Positions 46,248 through 60,377 of a stretch of DNA of 64,000 nucleotides are shown here, in pieces; position 1 is the stretch's first letter; each line of letters starts with the position of its first letter. The notes beneath the pieces were generated by a model that was given only the letters and a program-made list of their open reading frames with translations, was not told the origin of the DNA and searched no databases. Both the position numbers and the translations under genes were made by a program. Origin of the DNA: Glandiceps talaboti. Taxonomy: Eukaryota; Hemichordata; Enteropneusta; Spengelidae. Where the stretch lies: NCBI RefSeq assembly GCF_964340395.1, contig NC_135559.1:10431259-10495258 (forward strand), in the 5' to 3' direction.

Positions 46248-47967
46248 AGAAGCTGTGACTTTTACAAAGAGACACAAGCTGTTGTGACTTCATTTCTGTA
46301 ACGCCACTAAACTTAGTTTAATCTAGTTCTGTGGTCGCTACAGTGTAATTTGTCGTTTTGGTTTTTTTTTCGTTCCCTGCCACGACCGGAACCAGTAGGT
46401 GGACAAATTGGCCACCTGCGGAAAACCCCTGTTCTGTGACTTGACCCGAAAATATGCAATATGATGCAGTAATATTGCTGTTGTACCCGTTAAAAATTAT
46501 GTTCATGAAGTAGCAAATATAATAACTGGTGAAAATATTGCTGCTGCCTTGTCAACCCATAGTTAAAGCCTTTACAATACTCTTCATGAACTTTATCTGC
46601 AATCACATGTGGAATGTTAACGAGTCGTTACCGACTGAAACGCTACAATATCTTCTCATACCGCAGATCAAACCACAATAACACCGTCTTGTACTTTCAT
46701 TCAACTCAAATAAATAAAGTTCAGTGGCAACTAGTTTGGCGCGCACAGGTTTTCTTCTCATATGGAATAAGTAGCTCTACTGGTGTGGTAATAACCTAAT
46801 AAGCAGTACAATTTGATCTCTTGCAATAACGTAGTCGATGGTTGCTTATTACATTTACAAAATTGATAAACATCAATAATCAGACTTGTCATCCTATCCA
46901 TGTCTACTCTCCAAACGACGGAGAGGAACGTTTATAACGTTAATAGCATTGAAAACGACACAATCATCATCGGTGGAGATTTTAATTGCATGCTGAACCC
47001 AGACTTAGACAGAACCTCTGAAACCAAAACTCACCATAAATCATCACATTAATACTTTCATCAATAAATCATCGCTTCTAATTGTCCGACGCCTGGCGTC
47101 GCTTTCACAAAAACAACGCAATTACACTTGTAAACGGGGAGAACACAACTCTCGAATCGACATCTTCAATAAAAAGAAAGCCTTGACAACAAGAATAAAC
47201 AAAGTGTCCATAGCTACTCTAAACAACTTCTCATATAACTGTATAGTTACACCCAACATCTCCCCAGAAAATGTAAAAACTTCGTGTGGACATACATACA
47301 TACATACATACATACATACATACATACATACGTACGTACATACATACATACATACATACATACATACATACATACATACATACATACATACATACATACA
47401 TACATAAACACCCAGTTCTCACACACAAAACTATCCAAACATTTTCGTCATTGTAGTCGTCATCTTTGGGATTATGTTCCTACTGCCTGTTACTACACTT
47501 ATCTTACCTGTGTTGTTACTTCCCATCAGACATTTGTCTCCAATGTCGTCATCTCTCCACCAGTCTGGACACCTGTGTTTCATCCAATAACCTATTGGCA
47601 GACCATCTAAAATCACACACGACTCGAGCTCACCATTGACATCTTCAATATCACGTTCACTGGTCGAATCACTCTCAACAAGTGAGTCTATCTCTGCAGT
47701 ACATGCATCTTGGTAGTCAGGGCAACAGTCACCATAATACAGACATTTTGAATCACAGCTACAACTCCATACGTTTTGGTAAACCTGTGATGCATTGCAA
47801 ATTGGTTGACCATCTTTGGAATAGCACGAGTTCATTTCCTCCTGAGTAATAACCGACAGTGGCGTACATTGAAGTTGATCGTCATCGTCTGTCGATTGGC
47901 CATCTAATTGGACTACTAGAATTCCCAAAATCATTAGCAGAATGGCTCTATTCATCTCCACAGCCAT
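44172..47967 (-). CDS. Somatomedin-B / family-B-like 7TM receptor, copy 2
   Basis: Exon 1 is 47508-47967 and exon 2 is 44172-45979 (minus), with a phase 1 intron of 1528 bp; 755 residues. Same architecture as copy 1: signal peptide, eight-Cys somatomedin-B domain, CPDWW motif, two YRNI-CAxCNG motifs, seven TM helices. Both exons are open and splice sites are intact, so it looks functional. The ectodomain differs from the other copies in a short block after SIVH (DEILYENHYRN, then SVCGVDLRLSRIVYS) and in the third intracellular loop (NSTIDMTKQSQIKK). The intron is enlarged by a LINE fragment and a CATA array. It stands outside the propeller gene, so any control from the host intron is no longer shared unless it lies within the copied block. 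Confidence 0.92.
46153..46247. repeat. (ATC)n array in receptor copy 2 intron
   Basis: Triplet array preceded by CCA repeats (46110-46148), homologous to 17390-17695 in copy 1. Confidence 0.95.
46650..47275 (+). mobile_element. Truncated LINE fragment (endonuclease domain, degenerate)
   Basis: Plus-strand frames carry pieces typical of the AP-type endonuclease of L1/Tx1-like LINEs: QWQLVWRAQVFFSYGISSST, then VYSPND, then IIGGDFNCMLNPDLDR, then NSRIDIF. They are separated by stops and frame changes, and no reverse transcriptase follows. The fragment lies antisense in the intron of receptor copy 2, and is absent from the introns of copies 1 and 3. Confidence 0.75.
47288..47405. repeat. (CATA)n array
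   Basis: Directly downstream of the LINE fragment in the receptor copy 2 intron, about 100 bp from the exon 1 donor. Confidence 0.96.
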
Positions 47968-50409
47968 CTTTTGAATTTAAAGACAGAAAAAAACGATTCA
48001 TTACGATCTAGTTCATTTGTTATTATCAATTAGCAAATATCCAGTGCTTCTCATGGCGTTTATATATAGATACACTATTTCTAGGTAGGATTTTTTCAAG
48101 TTTTATAAGGGGTTGATGGTTGAATCTGCCACATTAATTGTCAAAACAAAGATAATTAGGATACCAGTGAAAATTTAATCTTGTTTTTTTTTGTTGTTGG
48201 CATTTTCACAATGTCGCATTACCCATTCCAGAAATTACGTACGTTAAAACATTCTATATATCATATTGCTGATATTAGGTTTGCTATTGCGACAACCTAT
48301 GAAATATCAGAGAATGGAAGAAATATTGTGTTTAGTGGTTGCTGTCCGCAGAAGAATTGAAAGCGTAGTGTCTCATCGTTGGTTTGATTTGAAGGAATAG
48401 ATTCACAATCCAGATATTGGTACCCAAACACAGAGGGTGTATGTTATGAGCATCGTGTGCCGAGTCATTTATCAGTCATGTAGGCTAAAAGACGAGATCA
48501 ATAGTTCAAAGTAGAATAACAAACTACATTCTTTTAGTTAGGCCCCACACTCCACCCCACCCCTTCTAACTTAATTGGCCAAAATTGAAAAGTGTTTGAG
48601 ACAGCACAATCAGTTTCAAATCAGTATGTAGTGCTATGAATACAAAGCAAGAACGTAATGAGGAAAAACAATAGTTCTTTTGTTGAATCTTTACTGTTTT
48701 AGTGGCATGCATTTACTATTATAGCTAAAATTCATCCATTTCTCAATTTGACGACATTTTTTTGAATTATTAGAGGTATAACACATCCATGAACATGTTA
48801 ATTCGTCACATTTGCAAAAGCGTTGTCTGTTGACAAAAAATTACACCTGGAAAATTCAGCATTGTTTGTGCACCTCAACTAATGATTAAGGCGTGAGCCA
48901 GGGCCTGGTCACAGAAGATCATAGAAGAAAGTCAAATCAATGCATATGAGTAGCGTTTGAAGATATTATTTACAGCATCAAATCCCACAAATGTCACATA
49001 CAACAGTCATGCGAATTTAACTCTGCTAATGTTTTAGTACTCTACTTCATCAATTCAGTGGAAACGTGGCACGCAACTCCATAAAAAAGTCTCATATTTC
49101 GACTACGACTGTTTTTATTTTATCTAAATTAAATCATTATTTTATAATCAATGCTTCATTTATGTTGTGCTTTGGAGAAAAGAGTTCCAGGTTTTAGAAG
49201 TAGGATTTAAAGTAATCCCTATATTAGGTAGTTGATAAATAAATGTCGATTGTTTCACTTTTCAGTATGAAGAGATTAATAAATTATAATATAACCCCCC
49301 CCCCCCCAAGAATTGTTTCTGGTCAGCGCGCATCACTTATAAAATACCCTCGTGTCGGTCTTTTGTACGTGTTCAGCCCATGCAGTCTGCAGAGCCGGGG
49401 GAAACACACAAATAACCCTCACTACTTAAATGAAGACAACCTCAGAGCCAATTATGAATGATGAGCAAATGACATCTGCCCCTCATACACACTTGCTCTG
49501 AAGTACTACGTAAAAAGAACAGTAATTGCCATAAATATTAGATTGAGTGACAGGTTTGTCGAGAATAAAAGAAAGAAAAAATATTCGCGTCGTCGCACCA
49601 CTTAGGACAAAATGCCCTGACCAGAAACAATTCTTTTTTTTTACTTGGCCTGAATCACAATTTCTAATCAGAGTCTAGGGCACACATACTGTATTGTAAG
49701 TTATGCTGTACTTAGTAGGTATGGGCACCTACAATTGTCTAACTTACAAAAGCGATTTTTCAACATCTGCTACTATATACCAACGTTTATATATGGACGC
49801 TACCATGCATTTTTGTGTGACATGTGAAATTGATTTTTAGGACCCCTCGACGTTCTCCTATATATTTTCTGCCTTCAAGACTTGTTTTGTTCCATTAGCT
49901 TACTGTATTAACGCATAGACATTGTCATAAATATAGGCATTATCTGTGTATCATGAAATTTAATGGTAAGTATAAAAAGGCAATAACGACAGTGATAAAC
50001 TGTGGCAGCACGAAATAGCTTGTGTTCAAATCCCCTTGGATTTGAATTGTAGAAGTGGACACAAACCAAGGTCGTATCTAGCTACATATTGTCGCAAAAA
50101 TAATTGAATCTTAATTACTAAAATCCATACGTTTTGAGTCGACCAATAGAACGTTCAAAAGGAACATTTTAATCTATGCTTGTGAATCGAACACGTGTTG
50201 TAGTATACAAGCAAGGAAGAATCCCCCGCTCACTTTTTAGAAATAGTTACTATAACAAAGGTGAAGCTAAATAAAGTTTCTTTGTTGTGCTTTAAATGAT
50301 GAAATCTAGCATTAACAATACAATAATTGCCTAAAGGTAGTTGTGGACTGCTTTGTTGTATATTGACATGATGAATATATCTAAGTAATTAAGCTTTATA
50401 TATAGTAAG

Positions 50410-50665
50410 GGTTGTCGGTAGGCGAGTAGTTAAATCACTTGCCTCGTACCACTGTGGCAAGGGTTCGAACCCATTCAGGGTTTGATTAAATTTACAACGC
50501 TGAAAGTAAGAAGAGTGTAAGAAGAGTGTCATTCAGTTTGGCTTTACCGAACAACGCAGGTTTTCACCCGAGTACTCCCCGACCGGTTTCCTCCTGCACT
50601 AACACTGAACCTACATCCTGTTATTGGGCAATGCCTCTTGGATGGTTTATAAATAAATAAAAGAC
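50410..50665 (+). mobile_element. tRNA-derived SINE, copy in unit 2
   Basis: Homologue of the SINE at 20333-20580, with an intact B box GGGTTCGAACCC. About 100 bp directly before it (50305-50410) have no counterpart in unit 1. Confidence 0.8.
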
Positions 50666-50957
50666 TGTACTTACCTTCAAATCGGTGAAAACCTATGCAG
50701 AAAGCATTACTGTGCAGTCACAGTGGTAATTTGTATAGGGAAAGTGCTTCGACAAAGAAAGAGCTTGGATCATGGAAGCTGTTAACTGAACTAGTAAATA
50801 CGCATCTACTCGGTGAACCTAAGTCATATATCCTTCATTTGCTAAGGGAGGTTATGTATGCACAAATGACATATGGTGTTTTCAAGGAGAAGAGTACAGT
50901 AAGCCTGGTCCTTGCAATTAAATACATTGTTTTGACATACCTGTATTCCTCATACGA

Positions 50958-51130
50958 GAGCTATCGAAGTAACACATACGCTCAGAGAACAAACTACTCA
51001 TTAGGCGATGTCGACAACCCAAAGCAAAATGTGTGTAAAGTCTGAGCTATTGAAGTAACACATTCGCACATAGAACAAGCTACACATTAGGCGATGTCGA
51101 CAATTTGAGTTATTCAGGTCTAAGGTGTGT
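50958..51130. repeat. 86-bp direct tandem duplication
   Basis: A block beginning GAGCTAT(C/T)GAAGTAACACA and including TTAGGCGATGTCGACA occurs twice, with starts 50958 and about 51043. Unit 1 has a single version (about 22034-22090). Confidence 0.8.
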
Positions 51131-51581
51131 AATTATTATCTAGATGTAGAAAAGCTGCGTTGATATCAGTATTGTGGTTGAAGTGTTCTCTTGAATGCAA
51201 TATATTGTCTATTATACATCACAATGAGCTCACTGTTTTTGCATGAGTGACTACCTGTCACTCGAGCATTTTTTTGAAATGCAGATCTTTATGTTAAATA
51301 AATAGTAATGGAAATATATATCTGTGTTATTATATATGCAGGGGGAGGGGGGAGGGGGAGAGGGTGCATATCATCTGGAAATGACTGTGAGAGAAATCAG
51401 CATAACGTGATTCACATGCAAGCATTGTTCCAAATACAACTGTAACAGAATATTCCCAAGGTGAACATAATCTCAGGCCCCTATAGTAGTCTGAGAAATA
51501 CGATTATCCTTTCTATTACAAATCATAATATCAGTATTATTGGTAATGAATGTAAATAGTTTGCCAGTGTTTTTTCTACAG

Positions 51582-52611
51582 CAAACTGTATTGTCCGACT
51601 ACGGCATACACCCTAAGATAGAGACGGCTACAATATCTGGACAGGATAGAACCACCCGTCTTAGTTCTGACGTCGATGACAATCTGGGTCGACCCCATGG
51701 ATTAGCATTAGACTTTCAATCTAACATGTAAGTTATAATGAGATGACATATGTTCGTGCACTTGATGGAAGCACTGGTGATGATTGGCATTGGAAATGGT
51801 TACAAAGAACAAAAATATTTAATTTCGATTTGGAAAATAATGACCTAAATCCTTAATGTTCATTTACGTATTGGACAGGAAAAAATAAACATCAAGCGAA
51901 GTGAGTATCTTCTATATCATGAAAGATTTTGCATGTTGTCAGATTACCTTGTCATACATGTTGAGTACAACAAGTTTGTCAGGAGCAAACTTTCTTTCAA
52001 CATTTCACCTGTTGAGATATGACTGATATCAAGTTTAAAATTCATACTAGACAACACCCAGTTTTCAATTGAACTTTACTTTAAAGTTCTGTAGTCATTT
52101 TATCCAACAAAAACGTCCACCACCTTCTGCGATATAGTTTGCTGTGGCCTAATGGTCTAATTGTTAAATGTATTGTATTGTAATGTATCAACAATACTCA
52201 TTGTGATACAAATATGGGTTACTTTGTACTCGTAGGTTGATATTTAGGAGATTTGTTAATCTTACTCTGAATCAGTTTTGTTCAAATTAGTAAAGCCACG
52301 TAATCATCACTGTCTCATCTCAGTACATCTCAGGAATTGATCGTCAACTTCGGGTAATGATACTGTCGAAAGAACATGAAATGGTAAAAATATTTCAAAA
52401 CCTACTGTAAGCATAAAACATTATACAATGTTTTAAATTCCCTGTTCTTACGATATTCTTTTTCCCATATACTTTGCAGACTTTATTGGACCGATGTACA
52501 ACACACGAAGCAATATTTTCCATTAAGCTGGATGGCAATGGCATTGCTAGTATAAAGGAGTTTGATGTACCATACTTTCTCTACAATCCCTACTACATTG
52601 AACTAGATGAG
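51582..52611 (+). pseudogene. Relic of propeller-gene exons 3 and 4
   Basis: Exon 3 relic 51582-51727 (146 nt against 147 in the parent): one G is lost in the YWSD codons (CTGTATTG-TCCGAC), shifting the frame. Exon 4 relic 52480-52611 (132 nt against 130): two extra bases after GATGTA. Acceptor and donor dinucleotides are still present, as is the intervening intron. No other exon of the gene was copied. It is a non-functional passenger of the duplication and fixes its right breakpoint just beyond exon 4. Confidence 0.93.
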
Positions 52612-52889
52612 GTAAGTAAATCTCGAGCTAGTGTAACACTATTAAGCTACACATATACTAACCGCATTCGCTATCATACACGAAATGGCGCCGTGTCGAA
52701 GATGTGAGACCTTTACTTGGTCACTATTTTGAATTTATGACGTAAATGCGTATGCATACTGGTCATTTAAATCAAATATCATGCAATAATATATAAGTTA
52801 CAGCTACTCCAATGAAAAGAATAGGACATCAAATTACTTGTATATATATTCAGGATAACGGAAATACACAATACAGAATTATTGATATG

Positions 52890-53400
52890 AACAAAATTGC
52901 CAAGGATACATTCTACAATTCCGAGGAGGCAGCTTCGTAGTCTTTCTTTGTCATACTATTTTACACCAGTACTGTGCGTTCAACGCTATACTGTTGTAGT
53001 TAGCAATTACCATTCATTGTCCGGAATTCGTCAGGTTCAACAGTTAGGGGACTTCACCAACGTTCATCTTCTAGCTTTCGAATTCCACACGACATGCAAA
53101 TTATATGATTCCAACATTTTTACAATAAACATAAACACATTACACCATACAACCCTCAGGAAGCACTGGCCTGGTCCTTGGTACAGCTGAACCTTGGTAC
53201 ATCTCGTCCAGTTCCCAGAGCAATATTTATAAATACATATGGCTCGGTGGAGAGGTTGAAATGTTTCAGTCTATGTCGGCCTTATTTGCAATCCTAAGAG
53301 AAATGTTTTCAGAGATTGGGTGTGACATGTACACCTTATCCAGGATGTCAGTGAACAATAGACAGTATAGCGAAACACTTTGGGAGAACAGTATTTGATA
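52890..53400 (+). other. Unassigned duplicated block in linker, copy 2
   Basis: Counterpart of 36935-37430. One frame here ends MFQSMSALFA, then CDMYTLSRMSVNNRQYSETL, then WENSI and a stop at about 53400. It is coherent for about 60 codons, but I cannot name it. Confidence 0.3.
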
Positions 53401-53603
53401 AACCTCACAGTGTATATATTATAAGGGCTCGCAAACAAGGCAAATAGTTGGTACTGTACAAATGCTGTTATAATACTATTATTATGTTGTCATAGAGATA
53501 GGTTGAACTGTTAATGATTATGGCATGCTTCATCTAAACTTTATACATCTACGTTCTGGAGAAGTTTTACCACATAACAGTTAAGCTATCAATTTGTTGA
53601 CAA

Positions 53604-53749
<146 letters not shown>

Positions 53750-54069
53750 AAACCAATAACCTCTAACAAGCTCTTCCGATCAGGATATATTCCTAAACCT
53801 TCGTTTAGTGTCATCAGTTGTTTTCTGACACTAAAATGGTGTTCAAGCCATGCTCTGTAAAATAATGACAAGCACCTACAATTCCATTTCTCATGCTAAC
53901 CAGTCAATTATCATATACTGCAATAATCAATGGATATCTTTTAAGTAAATGATTACTTCTAAGATATATAAACATCAACTAAACACACAATCTTCACTTT
54001 TCTATCTTCCTACACTTTGGAGCCAATGGAAGAGTGTTAGGTGTGTAAGGTATGCAAGACAACTGCAAC

Positions 54070-57000
54070 TATTGCTCTTGCTCAAAAACAATAAAATGGA
54101 GAAAACTATCAGATGAAAATTAAACTTTGAGACCTAGCTCTACATAAAATAATCCAGTCTAATTCATAAATAACAGACATGAACATTATGTATTTTCACA
54201 CCTGTTACATGTTTTATTTCATATTCAAATTTCAAATATTATTTCCATATCAGATAGCTTACCACTATAATTCTACTATCCATATAATGTGACCCCTTAA
54301 GACTGGCTTTTGGAACCGAAATCCATATACATGACTTGTTGTATACTGAAACACCGGTACTTCAAAGAGTAAATGGTAAACATGACTGCCCACCTGTGGA
54401 ATATGAAAATGGTTTATCCCAAAATACTAAAAGTCTTAGAATATAAAGCCTGTCTCATGTTAGTGTTTACAGCTCTGTCTGGTATAATCACACTGAAACA
54501 AATATAGGAACCCTGAATGAGTCCTATTTTTGTGACATTTTGTCTAAATGAAATAACTAATAACATGCCACCATGCAAACATCAAATGCAGACATCAAAA
54601 CATTGGCGCCCACGTCTCTAATGCGTTTAGTTGCAATACGTTGAAGTGGTTTATTTCATTTTGAAAAAAATGATACAAGTAATTGCGATAATTTTATCTT
54701 AAATTGTTGAATGTACAGTTTCTTATTGGTTTCTGTATGATTATATGAAAAGAGAGCTGGTAAACACTAACATGGACATTACAAGTAAGTCAAGGTCTAC
54801 ATGCGCTTTTTAACTTCGTAATTTTAGAAGCGAAATTTACCGTTCACAATTGGGCCGATGAAACATCAGGAGACAGACATGCGTGGCAGGACAATATACC
54901 GAATATTTTCCAACGTTTCACATTTAATATGTGTTTGATGTTTTGTTGCATGGTCAAAGTTGTATAGAAAGTACACCATATGCAATATCGATATCATTAT
55001 AATTTTTATAGGTGTTCCACACCTTTATGGACTGCCTGACTATTGTCAAAGTGAAATAAATAAACAATTAATTACAATAGGTGAGTTTGAGTTTGTCTCT
55101 TATTAGAAGTGTCGTTTACAAAGTGTACAATATGTATCAATTGTATTTGCATTTTGTACAGACCTAAAGTGATAAAGTTGAAGCCTTTTGTTCGCTGTCT
55201 GTATTGACACGAACTGCTGCATGGTTTGAAAATGTTGTGTCTGGTAGCACTGACTGATTATCACTTCTGTGAAACAATGTTGCAGTTACAGCCATGCAAT
55301 TATTATAAACTCACCGAGCGATGTTTCCAAACGGAGAGAAATAGACTGTTGGCTAAATTATAAGGCTGGTGCATAGGCAGTACTTTCCAAACAACCATGA
55401 TCTCGGTTGTAAAACGAGCAAAACATATACACTCTTCTCAAATGAGCCATGATGATGAAATAAAACAGCAACGCGGCGTATTGCCACAAATGCTTCATGA
55501 TTACTTGGCTTTATACTTAGTTATAAAAGGTACTCTTTATATACTGTCCACCTGACATAAGTAAATCTTTAGAAAAATGAAGACATTGACGCTATTCTGT
55601 TAAATGAACCGTCAAGTTAAAGGTACATGAACATTACTTGAACATTCGTTGTGTTCGCACATATTTTATTCAGCTTACTGGAATATGTTTCAGTTATAAT
55701 TGTAGCAGGTCAGTGACGTAAACGTAACGAACACGTTTTGAAAGTACACGTTTGAAGTACACTTTTAAAAAACGTCCTCCACAATGACGTGATGGTAGTG
55801 CTGAACAATTATTACCCAAAATTTGCCATTAGCATCAAGATATTGAAAATATGCAAATGCACAAACCTATTATATGGTACATTGGAGATGTTAGTCTCAT
55901 TCCGAGGCATTTATCAATATAGAACAATCTTGGTGAGTTGTATGCTAGTGTTTAATTTCAGAGAAAAACTGTCAAGTTGTCCATGTCACGCCAAGCATTT
56001 TTGTTGCCAAACGCATCATGAAGCATTTGCAATAATAATTTTTTCTCAGGCGCCATCAATTAAGTTCTTTGTTTGCAGTCCGCGTGTGGATCCTGGTAGG
56101 TTTGTTGGTAGATTTAGAAAAACAAGAACATAATTTCAAAATTTCCGAGGAAGGACGTATTTCATACTATTGTAAATTAAAAGACCGTTCAAATATCTTC
56201 AGAATAACTACACCTATCTCTAGATAGTTGTTTAATACAACCAAACTTTACATTTTACCAATGTTAGTTGTAGATTTAGGTACAAATATTTTATGTTTTT
56301 TCCCAGTCTACCTTGCACGTTTTGGGGAAATTCATGGGTCGGAAACAAAGTAGTTAATTGATGGACCTTAACATATACACACCAAAGTAATTATATTTTT
56401 TTTGGTTACAAATAACATTTAAATTCACATATAACATGAAACATCATATAAAGATAATTAAATGATTCTGTAAACATACATCAGCTTCAATTTGTAATGG
56501 CATTTCATTATCAAGATATTGAAGGTAAATATTGAATGATTCAATAACACAAGCCAACCAACAAGTATTAGATCCGTTCATTTCCGAGGAGAGATTTTCA
56601 TTAGGGCGCTTGCACTTAATGTGTCTCATCATAACGCCTTAGATATTATTGATTGGTCGGAACAATTGAGACACGTAAGTGTACGTGTACATTTTGATGG
56701 TACTTTCACTTCATAATGAAACTTCAATAGTCTGTTTCACTTAGAAAGGAGTAGAAAACTTGGAACCATTTGTTTCCATATTTCAGCAATAAAACATTAA
56801 AGTTTGCTCACATACATACTCGGTGGGGATCAGCATCTTACAATGGATAACTTTGTGAATTATTTCAAATCATTTCGTTGAGGGCGTCGATTTGAAATAA
56901 TTTCACCACATTGAAGAACTATACCAAGGGCCAGTCAGCTCACGAAAATTATAGAATTAAGGATGGCCACAATTATAGTGTGATTGTAATACTTAAAGAC

Positions 57001-58372
57001 TGTGATTGTACAAAATTATTTGCTTAGAGTGATATTCTTTGTAAATGAAAACTTTCATACTTATAAACACTTATTGTAGGCACAGTGTATATATACTTAT
57101 TATTCCAATTTTCTGCATACTTATTAATAATCATAGAAAACATGTGAATTTAAAATAGTCGTCACAGTATAGGGCATATGTAATTATTATTTCAAATTGT
57201 GTCACTAGGTTGATACTATAATGTAAAAAAAACATGTCTTCCTCAAAGATATACTCCCAATCCAATGTTTCAACTTACTAAATCATATTCTGATTTTATG
57301 ACAAACGTGGCCAACATTCTGTTGAACTACATGTATGTCTGAAAGTTTTACATAGATTGGTTGAAACTGGTCCTTTCATTGTATGAGGTGTACATGAACA
57401 CTTTGAACATTTTGGGTAATTTCACCAATGTGGCCAATATTCAGTCATCAGTGCATGCTATGAAACATGTAGACTAGTCACGTAGTCTACTATAGGGTGT
57501 TAAACTTTACACCTAAAATTGGCAAATGTTACAATGTTCACCACAGAGGGCGATATAGTGCATAGCTCTGCCAGAATTAGTGACGGTCACACATAGAAGG
57601 GACGTGCACATGTTGACTATAGCATCTGACATCGAAGCCAGGTTAGGCTGGTCATGAGCCAATGAATGTTAGAGATACAGGTGATAATGGATGGACGCAT
57701 ACAAGTGAATGTAAAGTGCCAATTATACTGCGAAACATGTACACTTAGAAAGACAACTTGATATATATCATTACGATTATGACAAATATGAATTACACAC
57801 TTCAGATGTACATTATTGTTAGTACGTAATGTCTTAACCGATGTACATTAACTAGGCATTGATTTACTTTAGCATTCACAGGTGCGCAAACACTGAACGG
57901 ATAAAGGACTACACATGGCTACCCGACAAACTCAACAACCCATCAGTAAACCTACTAGGAAACAATAACATAATATATTCTAGATACCACCTGCTTACTA
58001 GCATACATTCTGACTGCCTGCCTTTCCACCTTCCTTCCTTCCTTCCTTCCTTCCTTCCTTCCTTCCTTCCTGACAGAGTGACTGAGTGACTCATTATCTC
58101 CCAACTTAGCTGACTGGCTGACAGACTGCTCAACCGAGCAACCCAGCGACCGAATGACAGACTAACTGACTGACTGAGTGACTGAGTTACTGACTAGCAG
58201 ACTAACTAGCAGACTGACTGACTGACTGACTGACTGACTGACTGACTGACTAACTAACTAACTAACTGACAGACTAAGTGACTGACTGACTGACTGACTG
58301 ACTGACTGCCTGACTGACTGACTGACTGACTGACTGACTGATTGACTGATTGACTGACTGACTGACTGACTG

Positions 58373-58443
<71 letters not shown>

Positions 58444-60377
58444 GACTGACAGACTAAGAGACTGACTGAGTGACTGAATGATCGATGACTAACTGACTGA
58501 CTGACTTACTAACTGACCAAAATAACACAAAGTGTCATACAAATGAATCGGCTATTTATCCATATTAGCTATTTATGTTACGTCAACAGATCCAACGGAC
58601 TGACGAACTAACTAATTACTTGATAACACACCAGTTAACTGAAGAGTACCAAACAACAACGAAATATAGAGCATGACTTCCATTTTCTATGACTAGTTAC
58701 AAAACAAAATATTACAAACAAGAGAGTTGCCAAACTAGCATTGTGGCTGACTACTTTAGAACAACTAACAATCAAACTGGTGAATTTTACTAGCCAAACA
58801 AGTTTGCAAAAATCCCAATATAGCAGATAATTATTAACAAAACCAAATACACCAACTAGTAAGGACAAAGTAACTGAATAATTTGAAAAATACAATACGA
58901 CTGCAATAAGTCAATTCTGGTGGTTATATTAAAACAAACACGGGTTAAGTTGAACATTTTATAGAAGGTTATACAGTATAATCCTGTGAGTTAACTAATG
59001 TCAACACTTTGGTCGGTCGAATTTATCGAATCATGACCGAATCCATTGACTTTAACATCTAAAGGTAACATGTAATTTAACAGTGAAAAGGTCGAGAAAA
59101 AACCTTTCGTAAGATATTTGTGGCCATGGTTGATTTATATCAACTCGGGAAGGATTGGTGAAAATCAATTAATGTATTAATGAAAAAAGCGTACTTTATA
59201 GGAATTAAGATGAAATGAGCTCATAGTTAGGCTAGAATCAAAAGAGTTGAATTACACGCTTTCCGAATCTTGTTTTGGTACTTCGTATCTTTAACTATAA
59301 TTATAATTCGTAAGGATTTGAGTATTTCCGTCTTTGAATACATAAAATACTGTTTAGACGTCCGAGAAACATATTACACACTTCAATACTTTCTTAACCA
59401 GTAATCAGGAACACTCACATAATTCGTTTTTACCCAAATGAGCCATGGGTCGTACAAATAGGCCAAATCCAACGGGGTGGTCGGACTTTTGGATGGGTAA
59501 TACCATATTACATAGTGAATAAGAAGAAAACCCACAATTTACTTCACCTGGATAGGAGGCGGACCACTAAGAATTGAAATCAGAATATTTTCTTTTCATT
59601 TTCAGCAAAAAAATTGACAAACGCAACGAAAAAATACAGGTACGACAGGAGAAGGACAAAACGTGATGGTAAAGTAAAAAAGACTTGACAATCAACTGTG
59701 CTATCCATATAGTAATGTTGAAAATACTGTGATAAACAGTTACATAATTAAAATTAATTCACTGGATTTTTCGCCTTTGTTTAAGTTTTATGTAACACTA
59801 CACTACGTGTTGTAGCATTAATGAAGTGCACCTGGCTGTAAATGGAGTATCATTGTTCCATCCGACAACCAATAATATTAATATCACTGAAGTCTTGTAA
59901 AAAGTGAATAATCAGACACTATAGGCAACGTATTGAGGAACTTTAGATTTCCAAATACTTGGAATGAAAACAAAACACACGTTTCCTAAAAAACATGTTG
60001 ACCATAATTTTCAAAGACAGAAGTAGTAGTCTAAGAGCAATATTTTGAATCTGTGATTTGCATTAGTGGCGTTGATTTTTGATTTTTGGATTTATTTTAC
60101 TATAAGACGTGGAAAGCTGCACATGTACGTTTACCCACAGGCGAGTTACCTGCAGGGTGTACAATATTACGAGTAATTAATTTGACAAATCAGTTTCAAA
60201 AGAAAAAAACATTCCAGTTGCAGCTAGTTCAATGTTAAGCTTGATTTCAGTATCTGAAATATGGTCAAATCAAAAGTATTTCTAAACAATAATCTCTATA
60301 CAGTGTATTCCTATCATATTTCTTTTTTTTTTCAATTAACTTCGATGTAACTAGCTATAGATCTGAAGGATAAACCA
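54070..60377. other. Non-coding part of unit 3 downstream of receptor copy 3
   Basis: Aligns with 37948-44171. Contains TTCC and GACT/AACT arrays at 58030-58071 and 58164-58505. No coding signature of its own. Confidence 0.75.
58030..58505. repeat. (TTCC)n and (GACT)n/(AACT)n arrays, unit 3
   Basis: Counterpart of 41761-42245, with a longer AACT block (58374-58441). Confidence 0.95.

Larger units (their letters stand above)
47968..51581. other. Upstream region of receptor copy 2
   Basis: Corresponds to 18239-22915 of unit 1. The first about 60 bp upstream of the start codon are well conserved in all three units and probably hold the core promoter, but no TATA box is certain. Further out are a poly-C tract (49295-49307), a SINE (50410-50665) and an 86-bp tandem duplication (50958-51130). 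No gene seen. Confidence 0.65.

Noticed and set aside
50695-51045. Frame RESASTKKELGSWKLL... with partial similarity to unit 1 at about 20650-20760
   Set aside because: The similarity follows from the duplication. Unit 1 breaks into stops and no domain is recognised, so coding status is not supported.
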